A stretch of 61,941 bases of DNA from Aquitalea magnusonii (GCF_003202035.1 NZ_QJKC01000019.1:1-61941), one strand, 5' to 3'. Numbered from the stretch's first letter, positions 18,766 through 28,742 are shown. Translations and numbers: made by a program. The notes: a model not told the origin generated them from the sequence alone.

Positions 18766-19443
18766 TCAGCCGAAGCGACAGCGACGCACCAGGGCATCGC
18801 CGGCAGTTTGCAGGGCTTGCACCAGCACCAGCAGCAGGGCCACGGTGACGATCATCACCTCGGTCTGGAAGCGCTGATAGCCGTAGCGGATGGCCAGATC
18901 GCCCAGGCCACCGCCGCCAATCACCCCGGACATGGCGGTATAACCCACCAGCGCCACGGCGGTGACAGTCGCCGCGCCAATCAAGCCAGGCATGGCTTCT
19001 GGCAGCAGCACCTTGAACACGATCTGCGGCAGCTTGGCGCCCATGGACTGGCTGGCTTCAATCACGCCACGATCCACCTCGCGCAGCACGTTTTCCACCA
19101 GACGGCCAAAGAAGGGAATGGCCCCCACCACCAGCGGCACGATGGCACCAGCCACACCGATAGAGGTACCCACCAGCAGCAGGGTGAGCGGAATCAGCAC
19201 AATCAGCAAAATGACAAAGGGCAGCGAGCGCAGCACATTCACCAGAAAAGACATCACCGCATACAGCCGCGGGCGGGCGCGCAGCTGGCCCGGTGCGCTG
19301 ATGTACAGCAGCACGCCCAGCGGCAGGCCGAACACAATGGTAAACAGCAGGGACACGCCCAGCATGGTCAGGGTATCCAGGGTGGCAGTGCCGATTTCCG
19401 GCCAGTCCACCGTCAACAACAGGCTTGGGTCGAATCCGCTCAT
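18766..19443 (-). CDS. metI: Methionine ABC transporter permease
   Basis: The 225-residue protein has five predicted membrane helices and the MetI hallmarks VNVLRSLPFVILLIVLIP and the EAA loop EASQSMGAKLPQIVFKVLLPEAMPG cut to the E-A-S-x3-G-A-x4-I core. The start at 19443 shares ATGA with the metN stop. It forms the inner-membrane channel with MetN. Confidence 0.93.
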   Translation of the reverse strand: MSGFDPSLLLTVDWPEIGTATLDTLTMLGVSLLFTIVFGLPLGVLLYISAPGQLRARPRLYAVMSFLVNVLRSLPFVILLIVLIPLTLLLVGTSIGVAGAIVPLVVGAIPFFGRLVENVLREVDRGVIEASQSMGAKLPQIVFKVLLPEAMPGLIGAATVTAVALVGYTAMSGVIGGGGLGDLAIRYGYQRFQTEVMIVTVALLLVLVQALQTAGDALVRRCRFG

Positions 19444-20453
19444 GCCAGCACCTCGCAACGTACACCCTCGCGGGCAAAAATCTCCGGCAAGGCCGGCAGT
19501 TCCACATCAGACGCCACCACGCCTACCAGCAGCTGGCCGCAAGGGGTGTCACGGATTTCGCTCAAGGTGCCGCTGAGCAGGTTGACGCGCAGGCCGGTTT
19601 CGCGGCCTACCTTGTCCAGCACCGGGCTGAGCGTGGGTTCACCGACAAAGGTGAGCTTGAGCAGCGGCACGCCAATGCGCGCACGCCAGGCGTCAACACG
19701 CTCGCCCTGACCAAAGCCGGTTTCGGCCAGCAGGCTGCGGGTGACGGCATGCTGCGGTTGCAGGAACACATCCAGCACACTGCCCTTTTCCACCACCTTG
19801 CCGTGATCCATCACCGACACGTGATCGCACAGTTGGCGAATCACCCGCATGTCGTGGGTAATCAGCACAATGGTGAGATTGAGCTGTCGGTTGATATCGG
19901 CCAGCAGGGCCAGAATGGAATCGGTGGTTTCCGGGTCCAGCGCGGAGGTGGCTTCGTCACACAGCAGCAGGTCCGGGTGATTGGCCAGCGCACGGGCAAT
20001 GCCCACGCGCTGCTTTTGCCCGCCGGACAATTGCGACGGACGTTTATCCTTGTGATCGGCGAGGCCCACCAGTTGCAGCAATTCGTCCACCCGCGCGTCC
20101 ATTTGCGCCGGGCTCAGGGTAGCTGCCAGTTCCAGCGGGAAGCGCACATTACCGGCCACAGTGCGCGAACGCAGCAGATTGAAATGCTGGAACACCATGC
20201 CAATGCGCTGGCGGCGCAGTTGCAGCTCGGCTTCCGGCAAGGCGGTGAGTTCCTGCTCGCCCAGCGTCACCGTGCCGCTATCCGGGCGCTCCAGCAGGTT
20301 GAGGCAACGAATCAGGGTACTTTTACCGGCCCCCGAGCGGCCGATGATGCCGTAGATTTCTCCGGCGGCCACTTGCAGGCTGACATCGTCCAGTGCGGCG
20401 ATGCTGCGGCCTTCATGGCTGAAATGCTTGCTGAGATTGCGTACTTCTATCAT
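19440..20453 (-). CDS. metN: Methionine ABC transporter ATP-binding protein
   Basis: The 337-residue ATPase has Walker A GRSGAGKST, the Q-loop FQHFNLL, ABC signature LSGGQKQR, Walker B LLLCDEATSALDPE and H-loop ITHDM. The last ~80 residues form the NIL domain that binds methionine and inhibits transport when it is plentiful, a MetN-specific feature. First gene of metNIQ. The AT-rich region upstream must hold its promoter. Confidence 0.94.
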   Translation of the reverse strand: MIEVRNLSKHFSHEGRSIAALDDVSLQVAAGEIYGIIGRSGAGKSTLIRCLNLLERPDSGTVTLGEQELTALPEAELQLRRQRIGMVFQHFNLLRSRTVAGNVRFPLELAATLSPAQMDARVDELLQLVGLADHKDKRPSQLSGGQKQRVGIARALANHPDLLLCDEATSALDPETTDSILALLADINRQLNLTIVLITHDMRVIRQLCDHVSVMDHGKVVEKGSVLDVFLQPQHAVTRSLLAETGFGQGERVDAWRARIGVPLLKLTFVGEPTLSPVLDKVGRETGLRVNLLSGTLSEIRDTPCGQLLVGVVASDVELPALPEIFAREGVRCEVLA

Positions 20454-20534
20454 ACCGTCTGCGTTCTATCCCCTGCCCTGGTCGGGCAGAAAGCGGGTGA
20501 GCGACGGGGGATAACCCGTCAGGAGTGGCAAGTC

Positions 20535-20622
20535 TAGCGATTGTTGTTACAAACCAAAAATAATAAAAATTTTGTTGTATATCGTTTTGGAGAATATTGG
20601 ATACAGAAAACTGCATGCGCTT
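20535..20622 (-). promoter_or_regulatory. AT-rich upstream region of metN
   Basis: This stretch is far more AT-rich than its surroundings (several T/A runs such as AAATAATAAAAATTTTG) and contains ATTGGATA at 20596-20603, a string also seen in part before ssuE, the rhodanese gene and cysD. Several -10-like hexamers are present, so I do not pick one. No SAM riboswitch fold is apparent. Confidence 0.35.
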
Positions 20623-20665
20623 GTCTTCCAGCACAGGCCAAGACGGCCAGCCTGCGCTGGAAGAC
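20623..20665 (-). terminator. Hairpin after the mop gene
   Basis: GTCTTCCAGC (20623-20632) and GCTGGAAGAC (20656-20665) make a perfect 10-bp stem around a 23-base loop that itself contains GGCC/GGCC. It lies 10 bp past the mop stop and probably ends the ssu transcript, although a T-run is missing. Confidence 0.55.
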
Positions 20666-20675
20666 CAATGTCCAC

Positions 20676-20894
20676 TCAGGCCAGGGTGGCGATCGACACT
20701 TCGGTGGATTTGACGAAGGCCACCACCGGCGAGCCCACCTTCAGCTGCAGCTCGCGCACCGAGCGGGTGGTGATTACCGAGGTGACAATGCCGGAGGCGG
20801 TTTCCACATCCACTTCGGACAAGACCGGCCCTTCGATGATTTCCTTGATCACGCCCTTGAACTGGTTGCGCACATTAATGGATTGAATGCTCAT
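20676..20894 (-). CDS. Molbindin-like TOBE-domain protein
   Basis: The 72-residue protein is a single Mop/TOBE domain: SINVRNQFKGVIKEIIEGP, then VLSEVDVETASGIVTSVITT, then VREL and VVAFVKSTEVSIAT, the molbindin pattern. Such domains bind molybdate or similar oxyanions. It is the last gene of the ssu operon, 23 bp after ssuB. Mop-like proteins are found beside ssu genes in some proteobacteria; whether it binds molybdate, sulfate or another oxyanion here is unknown. The start is set at MSIQSI. Confidence 0.88.
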   Translation of the reverse strand: MSIQSINVRNQFKGVIKEIIEGPVLSEVDVETASGIVTSVITTRSVRELQLKVGSPVVAFVKSTEVSIATLA

Positions 20895-20917
20895 GCTCTG
20901 CTTTCTATGTAATGGAG

Positions 20918-21712
20918 TTACAAGGCCCAATGCAGCTGCGAGAAATGCAGCGACGCGAGCGGTATTTCATTGATTAACGGGGTAGTAAAGGAAGGCCCTT
21001 GCAGCACGCGTTGCAGGATGTGCTGCTCCAGCGCGACAAAGCGGCTATCGGCCGGGTCACGGCTGCGCGGCAAATCTACTGGCAAATCCAGCGCCACGCG
21101 GCCCGCTTCCAGCAGGACTACACGGTCGGCCAGGGTCACGGCTTCGCTGACATCGTGCGTCACCAGCACCGTGGTGCAGCCATGCTGCTGCCACAGGCGC
21201 TCGATCAGACCCTGCATTTCCAGCCGGGTCAGCGCATCCAGCGCGCCCAAGGGTTCGTCCAGCAATAATAAGGACGGCTGATGCACCAGCGCCCGCGCCA
21301 ATGCCACCCGCTGGCGCTGGCCACCGGACAGCCGGGCCGGCCATTCCTGCGCCCGGTCAGCCAGCCCTACTTCAGCCAAAGCCTGCTCGGCTTCGCCACG
21401 ACGATTTGCTGGCAAGCCCAGCGCCACATTGTCCAGCACGCTCTTCCACGGCAGCAGGCGGGCTTCCTGAAACATCACCCGCACGCTTTGCCCGGCCGGC
21501 TGCTGCAACATGCCGCCATCGGCCTGATCCAGCCCGGCCAGCAAACGCAGCAAGGTGCTCTTGCCGCCGCCGGAGCGCCCGACAATAGCCAGAAACTGTC
21601 CCTGCGGAATATGCAGGTCGAGCGCATCCAGCACCACGCGCTCGCCAAAGCGCCGACTCAGGCCCTGCAACAGGATGGGACTGCTGGTCTTGAGATCATC
21701 CAGTTTCATCAT
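20918..21712 (-). CDS. ssuB: Aliphatic sulfonate ABC transporter ATP-binding protein
   Basis: The 264-residue ATPase has Walker [11 protein letters not shown]-loop FQEARLLPW (typical of the SsuB/TauB/NrtD group), signature LSGGQRQR, Walker [12 protein letters not shown] and H-loop THDVSEAV. It powers sulfonate import with SsuA and SsuC. Two adjacent ATGs (21712, 21709) follow AGGAG; the second has the better spacing. The C-terminus is longer than in E. coli SsuB. Confidence 0.92.
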   Translation of the reverse strand: MMKLDDLKTSSPILLQGLSRRFGERVVLDALDLHIPQGQFLAIVGRSGGGKSTLLRLLAGLDQADGGMLQQPAGQSVRVMFQEARLLPWKSVLDNVALGLPANRRGEAEQALAEVGLADRAQEWPARLSGGQRQRVALARALVHQPSLLLLDEPLGALDALTRLEMQGLIERLWQQHGCTTVLVTHDVSEAVTLADRVVLLEAGRVALDLPVDLPRSRDPADSRFVALEQHILQRVLQGPSFTTPLINEIPLASLHFSQLHWAL

Positions 21713-21719
21713 GCTCTCC

Positions 21720-22511
21720 TCAGGCGGCCTTGAAGTAGGACGGATGCCAGCGCAGCCAGCGTTTTTCCAGTGCGCGGGCGGCTACATCCACCACCTTGCC
21801 CAGTGCGGCATACAACAGGATGGACAGCACCACGATGTCGGTTTGCAGGAACTCGCGCGCATTGGCCGCCAGATAGCCGATGCCGCTGGTGGCGGACAGG
21901 GTTTCCGCCACGATCAGGATGATCCAGGCAATGCCCAGTGCGTAGCGGATGCCCACCAGAATCGACGGCAAGGCACCGGGCAGCACCACCTGCCAGAACA
22001 GGGCTTTGCCACTCACGCCATAACTGCGCGCCATTTCCAGCAGCTGCGGGTCGAGCGAGCGAATGCCGTGATAGGTGTTGAGGTAGACCGGAAACAGCAC
22101 CCCGAAGGCCACCAGAAACACCTTGGCCGATTCATCAATGCCGAACCACAGAATCACCAGCGGCAGGATGGCCAGCGGCGGGATATTGCGCAGCATCTGC
22201 AAGGTGGTGTCGAACAAGGCCTCACCCAGTCGGGATACCCCGGCCAGCAGGCCGAAGGCCAGACCAAGGCCGGCACCGATGACAAAACCGCTGGCCACAC
22301 GCGCAAAACTGACCGCCAGATGGCGGAACAGGTCGCCACTGCTGAGCAATTGCCAGAAGGCCACCAGCACTTCGCTGGGTGCTGGCAGAACCCGGTGGTT
22401 CAGCCAACCGGCCAGCGAGGCAATCTGCCAGCCGATCACCAATAACAGCGGCACCAGCCAGGGCAGCAGGCGCTGCCACAGCCCGCGGGCGAATGAGACA
22501 GAACGTGACAT
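21720..22511 (-). CDS. ssuC: Aliphatic sulfonate ABC transporter permease
   Basis: The 263-residue protein has six hydrophobic helices and the conserved cytoplasmic loop [20 protein letters not shown] of SsuC/TauC permeases, after [20 protein letters not shown]. It forms the sulfonate channel in the inner membrane. It lies 9 bp after ssuD and 7 bp before ssuB. Confidence 0.93.
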   Translation of the reverse strand: MSRSVSFARGLWQRLLPWLVPLLLVIGWQIASLAGWLNHRVLPAPSEVLVAFWQLLSSGDLFRHLAVSFARVASGFVIGAGLGLAFGLLAGVSRLGEALFDTTLQMLRNIPPLAILPLVILWFGIDESAKVFLVAFGVLFPVYLNTYHGIRSLDPQLLEMARSYGVSGKALFWQVVLPGALPSILVGIRYALGIAWIILIVAETLSATSGIGYLAANAREFLQTDIVVLSILLYAALGKVVDVAARALEKRWLRWHPSYFKAA

Positions 22512-22520
22512 GGGCGCTCC

Positions 22521-23666
22521 TCAGGAAGCCGCCGCCAGGCGGGTTTCATTGGGCAACAGCTGATTGGCCATCACCTCGCCTGCCGGCTGCTGGCCGATGC
22601 TGGCCTTGAGACGGTCCGGCAGATGCGGGAACAGCAGCTCGGCCACACGGTAGGCTTCGTCCAGGTGCGGGTAACCGGAGAATACGAAGGTTTCGATGCC
22701 CAGCTCGGCGTATTCCTGCATGCGTGCCGCCACGGTGGGTCCATCCCCCACCAGCGCCGTGCCTGCGCCGCCACGCACCAGACCAATGCCCGCCCACAGA
22801 TTGGGCGAGATTTCCAGCTTGTCGCGGCTGCCGCCATGCAGCGCAGCCATGCGGCGCTGGCCTTCCGAGTCGGCTCGCGCCAGGGTTTTCTGTGCATTGG
22901 CGATGGTGGCGTCGTCCAGACGGCTGATCAGCCGGTCGGCCGCAGCCCAGGCTTCTTCATTGGTTTCGCGCACGATGATGTGCAGACGGATGCCAAAGCG
23001 CACCGTCCGGCCCAGCTTTGCCGCCCGCGCCCGCACATCGGTAATCTTCTTGGCCACTTCCGCTGGCGGCTCGCCCCAACTGAGGTAGACATCCACATGC
23101 TCGGCCGCCAGATCATGCGCAGCATCCGACGACCCACCGAAATACAGCGGCGGATAAGGCTTGCTCACCGGCGGATACAGCAACTGGGCATCGCTCACCT
23201 TGATGTGCTTGCCGTCCAGATTCACCTTGTCACCGGCCAGTACGCCCTTCCAGATATGCAGGAATTCGCTGGCGGCTTCGTAGCGCTCGTCGTGGCTGAG
23301 CCAGCTGCCATCACCGGCCAGTTCCACCGGGTCGCCCCCGGCCACCACATTCACCAGCAGGCGACCTTGCGACAGGCGGTCAAAGCTGGAGGCCATGCGT
23401 GCCGCCACCGTGGGCGACATGATGCCGGGGCGCACTGCCACCAGGAATTTCAGCTTGCGGGTGGCCGGAATCAACGTGGCGGCGGTCACCCACGGGTCTT
23501 CGCACGAACGGCCGGTGGGAATCAGCGCGCCATCAAAACCCAGGCTGTCGGCCGCGCGGGCAATCTGGGTGAGGTAGTCCAGATCCACGGTGCGCGCACC
23601 TTCCGGGCTGCCCAGATAACGACCATCACCATGGGTGGGGAAAAACCAGAAAATCTGCATGTCCAT
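22521..23666 (-). CDS. ssuD: FMNH2-dependent alkanesulfonate monooxygenase
   Basis: The 381-residue luciferase-like flavoenzyme equals E. coli SsuD in length and keeps [46 protein letters not shown] and the mobile-loop region near residue 280. It desulfonates C1-C10 alkanesulfonates to aldehyde and sulfite using FMNH2 from SsuE. The ATG at 23666 has AGGA upstream; the frame is open further. The gene order E-A-D-C-B is the classical one. Confidence 0.95.
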   Translation of the reverse strand: MDMQIFWFFPTHGDGRYLGSPEGARTVDLDYLTQIARAADSLGFDGALIPTGRSCEDPWVTAATLIPATRKLKFLVAVRPGIMSPTVAARMASSFDRLSQGRLLVNVVAGGDPVELAGDGSWLSHDERYEAASEFLHIWKGVLAGDKVNLDGKHIKVSDAQLLYPPVSKPYPPLYFGGSSDAAHDLAAEHVDVYLSWGEPPAEVAKKITDVRARAAKLGRTVRFGIRLHIIVRETNEEAWAAADRLISRLDDATIANAQKTLARADSEGQRRMAALHGGSRDKLEISPNLWAGIGLVRGGAGTALVGDGPTVAARMQEYAELGIETFVFSGYPHLDEAYRVAELLFPHLPDRLKASIGQQPAGEVMANQLLPNETRLAAAS

Positions 23667-23704
23667 TATTCCTGTCTTGTTCTTTGCTTGTTCTTGAATT
23701 GCGC

Positions 23705-24640
23705 TCAGGGCTTCCATACCGCGTCCTGCACCTTGATGGCCTTGGGAATCAGGCCCAGTGCGTGGAAGGTATCGGCCACTTGCTGTTGTTGCTGGATGGT
23801 TTTGGCATTGACATAGCTGACGCTGTAGTCCGGGTGACGGCTGAGCATGGCGGCATAGGTTTCCGCTTCCAGCCCGGTGTAGCCGGACAGGGTTTTGGCT
23901 ACTTGCTGCACATCGCCGCGCAGCTGTTTGTTGTTGTCGGTCAACGCCTTGAACACGATGGCAATCACCTTGGGGTTGGCCTGGGCAAAGTCACGTGCCG
24001 CCAGATAGAAGGTGTTGTTGGCGCTCAGCCCCTTGCCGGTGGACAGCACACGCACACCACCGCCACGGGTGGCCGCTGCGTAGTACGGGTCCCAGATGCT
24101 CCAGGCATCGACGCTGCCGCGTTCGAAGGCGGCACGCGCCTCGGACGGTGTCAGGTAAACCGGGGTGATGTCGCTGTACTGCAAGCCGGCTTTCTTCAGT
24201 GCGGCCACTGTCAGGTAGTGCGCGCTGGAGCCCTTGGTAAAGGCCACGCGCTTGCCCTTGAGATCGGCCAGCTTCTTGATGGGCGAACCGGCCGGTAGCA
24301 GAATGGCCGACGATTCCGGCTTGGATGGCTCCTGGCCGATATACACGATATTGGCCCCGGCAGCCTGGGCGAATACCGGCGGTGAGTCACCAGTCATGCC
24401 GATGCTGACACTGCCGGCATTCATGGCTTCCAGAATCGGTGGGCCGGCCTGGAATTCATACCATTTCACCGTCACGCCCAGCGGGGCCAGTTGTTTTTCC
24501 AGCGTGCCTTGCGCCTTGAGTGACACCAGATTGATGGCACTTTTCTGATAGCCGACATTCAGGTCCAGCGCGTGGGCTGCCAGCGACCAGCTCGCCAGCA
24601 CGGCGAGACCCAGCGTTTTTTTCAGGAGGGATAGAGTCAT
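23705..24640 (-). CDS. ssuA: Aliphatic sulfonate-binding protein
   Basis: The 311-residue protein has a signal peptide ending near AAHA, followed by [20 protein letters not shown], the family's ligand-site start, and blocks [19 protein letters not shown] and [16 protein letters not shown]. It captures sulfonates in the periplasm and hands them to SsuBC. It is not a lipoprotein. Confidence 0.94.
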   Translation of the reverse strand: MTLSLLKKTLGLAVLASWSLAAHALDLNVGYQKSAINLVSLKAQGTLEKQLAPLGVTVKWYEFQAGPPILEAMNAGSVSIGMTGDSPPVFAQAAGANIVYIGQEPSKPESSAILLPAGSPIKKLADLKGKRVAFTKGSSAHYLTVAALKKAGLQYSDITPVYLTPSEARAAFERGSVDAWSIWDPYYAAATRGGGVRVLSTGKGLSANNTFYLAARDFAQANPKVIAIVFKALTDNNKQLRGDVQQVAKTLSGYTGLEAETYAAMLSRHPDYSVSYVNAKTIQQQQQVADTFHALGLIPKAIKVQDAVWKP

Positions 24641-24654
24641 GATGAAGTCCGGAA

Positions 24655-25245
24655 TTACAGGCTGATCAGCCGGGAAATGAAATCGTTGGCATAGCGCGGC
24701 GCATGCGGGGCCGGGGCATTCACCCCCAGCAGCGCGGCAAACTCATGCACGGCGGTTTGCAGGCGCTGTTCCAGCTCCTCGGCCAGTTCGGCCTCCCCAT
24801 TGGCATTGGCGCCGATTTGCGACTCAACCGCATACACCCCCTGGTGGATGGCACTGGCCTTGAGCGCTGCCAGCACCGGCTTGATGGAGTAATCCACCGC
24901 CAGCAAATGGCCGGGGCTGCCGCCGCTCACCAGCGGCAATACCGGTTTGCCGGCGAGGCCGCCTTCGGGAATCAGGTCCAGCAGCACCTTGAGCGCACCG
25001 GCATAAGCCGCCTTGTACACCGGAGTGGCGATGATCAGCCCGCTGGCCGCACCGACCCGCTGCTGGAATTCCTGGATTTGCGGATGGGAAAACTGGCCGT
25101 GCAATAGCGCATCGGCCGGGAAGTCGTGAATGCTGATGGTTTGCAGCTCGATATCCAGTGCAGTCAGCGCAACGCGGCTGCGCTCGATCAGGCGCGCGGT
25201 GCGCGAGGTTTTACTGGGGCTGCCGAGAATGGCGAGAACGGTCAT
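24655..25245 (-). CDS. ssuE: NADPH-dependent FMN reductase
   Basis: The 196-residue flavodoxin-like protein has the family start VLAILGSPSKTSRTARLIE, the FMN-binding ATPVYKAAYAGALKVLLDLI and VLPLVSGGSPGHLLAVDY. It supplies FMNH2 to SsuD. It is the first gene of the ssu operon and has an AT-rich regulatory region upstream. Confidence 0.95.
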   Translation of the reverse strand: MTVLAILGSPSKTSRTARLIERSRVALTALDIELQTISIHDFPADALLHGQFSHPQIQEFQQRVGAASGLIIATPVYKAAYAGALKVLLDLIPEGGLAGKPVLPLVSGGSPGHLLAVDYSIKPVLAALKASAIHQGVYAVESQIGANANGEAELAEELEQRLQTAVHEFAALLGVNAPAPHAPRYANDFISRLISL

Positions 25246-25286
25246 GGGTGGGGTTTCCGCAGTGCGTCATGGCAATGAGCAGCACC

Positions 25287-25350
25287 TTAGCAGAGCCCTG
25301 TTATATCCATAACCAATAATAATTGGACTTGTTAGCAGAGAAAATGCTAA
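25287..25350 (-). promoter_or_regulatory. Regulatory region of ssuE with direct and inverted repeats
   Basis: TTAGCAGAG occurs at 25287-25295 and again at 25332-25340. Between them are CCAAT-AATA-ATTGG (25313-25326) and, on the minus strand, TATAAC as a likely -10 with no good -35. TTAGCA...TGCTAA (25332-25350) is a second dyad. The arrangement suits an activator such as CysB, but the regulator is not shown by sequence. Confidence 0.4.
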
Positions 25351-25487
25351 TGAAACAATGTGATTTACTTAGCGCAGCCAAGGAAAAAGCCTAGTGGCGC
25401 GCTGGCAAGGCGCACCGGTGCAGACAGTAGCAGCCGTAAGGCAATAAGGCGCAGGGCTTTGCTTGGCGGCTACAGGTGACAGACAGA

Positions 25488-25521
25488 CAAAAGCCCGTGC
25501 TGCTGGTGTGCGGCACGGGCT
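25488..25521 (-). terminator. Terminator of the 68-residue protein gene
   Basis: AGCCCGTGC (25492-25500) and GCACGGGCT (25513-25521) pair over 9 bp; TTTTGTCTG follows on the minus strand. The remaining sequence from 25351 to 25487 shows no gene; GCACCGGTGC at 25412-25421 is a short palindrome. Confidence 0.8.
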
Positions 25522-25546
25522 GGCTGATGGCAGCTTCAAGCCGGGC

Positions 25547-25753
25547 TCAAGCCTGGGCTTGGTCGTCCTGAGCGGCGTCGCTGGTGCTGTCGTCCTTCTT
25601 CTCCAGCATGTCTTCCAGTGCGCCCGCACCCTTGAAACCGGCCACAGCGGCAATGCCCTTGGTCAGGAGGCCCGCATCCGGGTCCAGCTTCTCGGCTGCT
25701 TCCACCGCAGCAATGGCACCGGCTACTTCACCCAGGGTATCCAGCAGTCCCAT
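25547..25753 (-). CDS. Small unknown protein (68 residues)
   Basis: A strong AAGGAG lies 6 bases before the ATG at 25753, and a terminator follows the gene. The product MGLLDTLGEVAGAIAAVEAA... has an amphipathic N-terminal half rich in Ala, Gly and Val, and an acidic, Asp/Gln-rich C-terminal tail (DDSTSDAAQDDQAQA). No signal peptide or known domain is apparent. The open frame extends back to 26005 but the upstream part overlaps the divergent hydrolase gene and lacks a start signal. It is a single-gene unit of unknown role. Confidence 0.72.
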   Translation of the reverse strand: MGLLDTLGEVAGAIAAVEAAEKLDPDAGLLTKGIAAVAGFKGAGALEDMLEKKDDSTSDAAQDDQAQA

Positions 25754-25948
25754 GATATCTCCTTCAAAGTCATTGAAATGAAAATTTATAATGCCAGAAG
25801 TCGATGACATGGCAAGCTTGCTCGGTTCACCAAGCGCAAATGGCGCCAGCGAGGAGACCAATCCGGCCACTGCGCCAGGCCAGCGCCCGCCTGTCCAAAA
25901 AACCGCAGTTGCCGCACAATATGCGTCCAGCCAGACTGCGAGGCCAGC

Positions 25949-26725
25949 ATGCGCCATCATTTGTTGATCATCGATCCCCAGAACGATTTTTGTGACCTGC
26001 CGCACGCTGCCCTACCGGTCAGCGGCGCCAATGCCGACCTGGCGCGGCTGGCCCAGCTGATCAAGCAGCACGCTGCGCGGCTGGACGGCATTACCGTGAC
26101 GCTGGACAGCCATCATCGCTACGACATCGCCCACCCCGCCTTCTGGCGCGGCCCGCATGGCGAGCAGCCGCTGCACACCCCGATCAGCCTGGAGGATGTC
26201 GACAGCGGACGCTGGCTGCCGGCCGACCCGGCACTGCTAAGCGAGGTGCGCGCCTATCTGCAGCAGAGCCAGCTGTATGTGTGGCCGCCACACTGCCTGG
26301 TGGGCAGCTGGGGACACACTATCCATCAGGAGCTGAACCAGGCATTGCAGCAGTGGGAATGCCAGCGGCTGCGGGTGATACAGCTGCTGTTCAAGGGGCT
26401 GAACCCGCTGACCGAGCACTTTTCCGCCTTTGAGGCCGATGTGCCGCGTGCCGACGACCCTGCCACCTGCTTCGACCACCAGCAGCTGGCCGCACTGCAG
26501 GCAGCAGACCGCGTGCTGGTGGGCGGCGAAGCCTTGTCACACTGCGTGGCCAGCTCGGTGCGCAGCCTGCTGCGTCATCTGGGGCCAGACTTCGCCCGCA
26601 AGCTGATCCTTCTGGAAGACTGCAGCAGCCCGGTGCCAGGATTCGAAAAACAGGCGGCGGACTTTGTCGCCGAAATCCGCCAGCTGGGCGCCAGCCTGCA
26701 GCGCAGCACTGCGGTATTCGACTGA
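25949..26725 (+). CDS. Isochorismatase-like cysteine hydrolase (nicotinamidase-related)
   Basis: The 258-residue protein keeps the family triad: Asp9 in LLIIDPQNDFCD, a Lys in LLFKGLNPL (about residue 151) and a Cys in GGEALSHCVASSVRSL (about 198). Metal-site residues DSHH appear near residue 53, as in nicotinamidases. The sequence PPHCLVGSWG is also nicotinamidase-like (PxHCxxGxxG). A nicotinamide or similar amide hydrolase is likely, but the insertions are unlike PncA and the substrate is uncertain. No partner genes adjoin it. Confidence 0.82.
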   Translation: MRHHLLIIDPQNDFCDLPHAALPVSGANADLARLAQLIKQHAARLDGITVTLDSHHRYDIAHPAFWRGPHGEQPLHTPISLEDVDSGRWLPADPALLSEVRAYLQQSQLYVWPPHCLVGSWGHTIHQELNQALQQWECQRLRVIQLLFKGLNPLTEHFSAFEADVPRADDPATCFDHQQLAALQAADRVLVGGEALSHCVASSVRSLLRHLGPDFARKLILLEDCSSPVPGFEKQAADFVAEIRQLGASLQRSTAVFD

Positions 26726-26739
26726 GACTTCACCAGCAA

Positions 26740-26767
26740 AAAGGGCGTGCCCACAGGCACGCCCTTT
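26740..26767. terminator. Bidirectional terminator
   Basis: AAAGGGCGTGCC pairs with GGCACGCCCTTT (12-bp stem, 4-base loop) between the convergent hydrolase and permease genes. Confidence 0.85.
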
Positions 26768-26805
26768 GCACATTAACGGCGTGCAGTGGCACGCCGGCTC
26801 GTCAC

Positions 26806-28203
26806 TCAGTCACGCTCCACCGCAGCCAGTGCCGGCTGGTGATGACGACCCAGATTGAACATCTTGTACACCACGGACACTACCAGCAGCAGGCCGCTGC
26901 CGACAAACAGCGAGACACGGGTGTCCGGATTCACCAGCATGCCAAACAGCACGCACACCAGGAAGGCAATGGTCAGCCAGTTGGTGAAGGGGAACAGGAT
27001 GGACTTGAAGGGATGTGCCGCCATCTTGTCGCTATGCGCCACACGGAAGCGGGCCTGACACAGCAGCACCACAAACCAGGGCACCATGCCCGGCAACACG
27101 CTGGCGCTGTAGACATAGACGAATACCCGCTCCGGATTCGGGATGATGTAGTTGAGCGCCGAACCCAGGCCGATGCAGGCGATGGTCACCCAGATGGCGT
27201 TGACTGGCACCCCGCCCTTGGACACCTTGGCCAGGAAGGACGGCAGCTGCTTGTTCTGCGCCAGGGTGTACAGCATGCGGCCACAGCTATAGATGCCGCT
27301 ATTGCAGCCGGACAGCGCTGCGGTCAGCACCACGAAGTTGATGACACCCGCTGCGGCGGCAATGCCCACCTTGGCAAAGGTCAGCACGAAGGGGCTGCCG
27401 CTGCTGCCGATCTGGTTCCACGGGTAGATGGCCACGATGACGAAGATGGCACCCACATAGAAAATCAGGATGCGCCAGATGATGTTGTTGATGGCGCGCT
27501 TGAGCGTGACTTGCGGGTTCTTGGCCTCACCGGCGGTAATGCCCACCAGCTCCACCCCCTGGTACGCCGCCACCACCAGGCACAGTGCGAACAGGAAGCC
27601 CTGCCAGCCACCGGCAAAGAAACCACTATGCGCGGTGAGGTTGGCAAAACCGATGGCCGGCATGTCGGCACCGCCCACCAGAATCAGCTTCAGGCCCACC
27701 AGAATCATCACCACGATGGTGGAAATCTTGATCAGGCCGAACCAGAATTCAAATTCGCCATACAGGCGTACCGCCAGCAGATTGGATGCCGCCAGAATGC
27801 CGACAAAGGCAATGGCCGGCACCCATTGTGGCACCGTAGGGAACCAGTACTGCACATAAACCCCGGCGGCGGTGATTTCCGAAATACCCACCGCTATCCA
27901 CATCAGCCAATAAGCCCAGGCGGTCAGATAACCCCAGTAAGGACTGAGATATTTATAGGCGTAATAGGCAAATGAGCCGGCTACCGGTTCGGTATGCAGC
28001 ATCTCGCCCATGGTGCGCATGATGAAGAAGATAAATACGCCGGCAATGGCATAAGCCAGCAATACCGATGGCCCGGTCCATTTAAGCGTGCTGGCCGAAC
28101 CCATGAACAGCCCGACACCGATGGTACCGCCCAGGGCGATCAGCTCGATGTGCCGTGCCTCAAGCCCGCGCTGCAGCTTTTTGTCACCTTGATTTTCTGA
28201 CAC
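26806..28203 (-). CDS. thrP: Amino-acid permease, ThrP/YifK type
   Basis: The 465-residue APC-family transporter has twelve hydrophobic helices. Its N-terminus [20 protein letters not shown] and the blocks [35 protein letters not shown] and [20 protein letters not shown] are close to E. coli YifK, now called ThrP, a proton-coupled threonine/serine importer. Related GabP, ProY and AroP differ in these blocks. It is monocistronic with its own promoter and a downstream terminator. Confidence 0.88.
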   Translation of the reverse strand: MSENQGDKKLQRGLEARHIELIALGGTIGVGLFMGSASTLKWTGPSVLLAYAIAGVFIFFIMRTMGEMLHTEPVAGSFAYYAYKYLSPYWGYLTAWAYWLMWIAVGISEITAAGVYVQYWFPTVPQWVPAIAFVGILAASNLLAVRLYGEFEFWFGLIKISTIVVMILVGLKLILVGGADMPAIGFANLTAHSGFFAGGWQGFLFALCLVVAAYQGVELVGITAGEAKNPQVTLKRAINNIIWRILIFYVGAIFVIVAIYPWNQIGSSGSPFVLTFAKVGIAAAAGVINFVVLTAALSGCNSGIYSCGRMLYTLAQNKQLPSFLAKVSKGGVPVNAIWVTIACIGLGSALNYIIPNPERVFVYVYSASVLPGMVPWFVVLLCQARFRVAHSDKMAAHPFKSILFPFTNWLTIAFLVCVLFGMLVNPDTRVSLFVGSGLLLVVSVVYKMFNLGRHHQPALAAVERD

Positions 28204-28239
28204 GATGATTTTCCCGTTGGTTTCACATATTTATGCGTG

Positions 28240-28269
28240 ACTATCAAAGCCGTGACATTATCCTGTCAA
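28240..28269 (-). promoter_or_regulatory. Sigma-70 promoter of thrP
   Basis: On the minus strand a consensus TTGACA (28264-28269) is separated by 18 bp from GATAGT (28240-28245), 36 bp before the ATG. Confidence 0.55.
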
Positions 28270-28742
28270 GCGACACGCTGATAATCTTTGATCTGACAAC
28301 GGGTGCATGCTAAACAGTTCATCTATTCGGCGCAACGCAGGTTTTATGGATATTGGTACAGTAGATTTATTCATCCGAAAATCCGAACGACGACCGCTTC
28401 ATTTATTCGGCCATCCGAATGAATATATTAAAACCGGAATAAAATAATCGCCGCATTCTGAATAATCGCCATCACTGCATATTCATTGCCGCAGATTCAC
28501 CCAACAGCCATGCCTGCCGACCGCAGCCGGCCCACAGTGCCGCCGCCAGCGGAAGCCAGCAGCCCCGGCCTCCACGCGCAGTAGCCGCTGCCGCCCTTGC
28601 ATTCTTGCCCATTCCTACAAAACCATGCTGCAAATAGCGGCATTGGCCGATCAACTCATGCCCAATTCAATACTTTCAATACTCATTTTCGTTACCCATA
28701 ATGACTATTCAGTCGCCATATACGGCATAGCGGGGCATGGGC
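28270..28742. other. Intergenic region between thrP and the PAS kinase
   Basis: No gene is visible in this ~470-bp gap. The left part is AT-rich and repeats ATCCGAA three times; ATTCGG-CCAT-CCGAAT (28405-28420) is a perfect dyad. These look like regulator sites for one of the divergent genes. The right part (about 28490-28620) is GC-rich with no clear feature. Confidence 0.4.

Noticed and set aside
19420-19440. tRNA-like TTCGAATC-type string
   Set aside because: It lies within metI and no cloverleaf can be drawn around it. I found no tRNA genes in the window.
25754-26005. Upstream extension of the small unknown protein
   Set aside because: It runs into the divergent hydrolase gene, and the strong ribosome-binding site lies at 25753.
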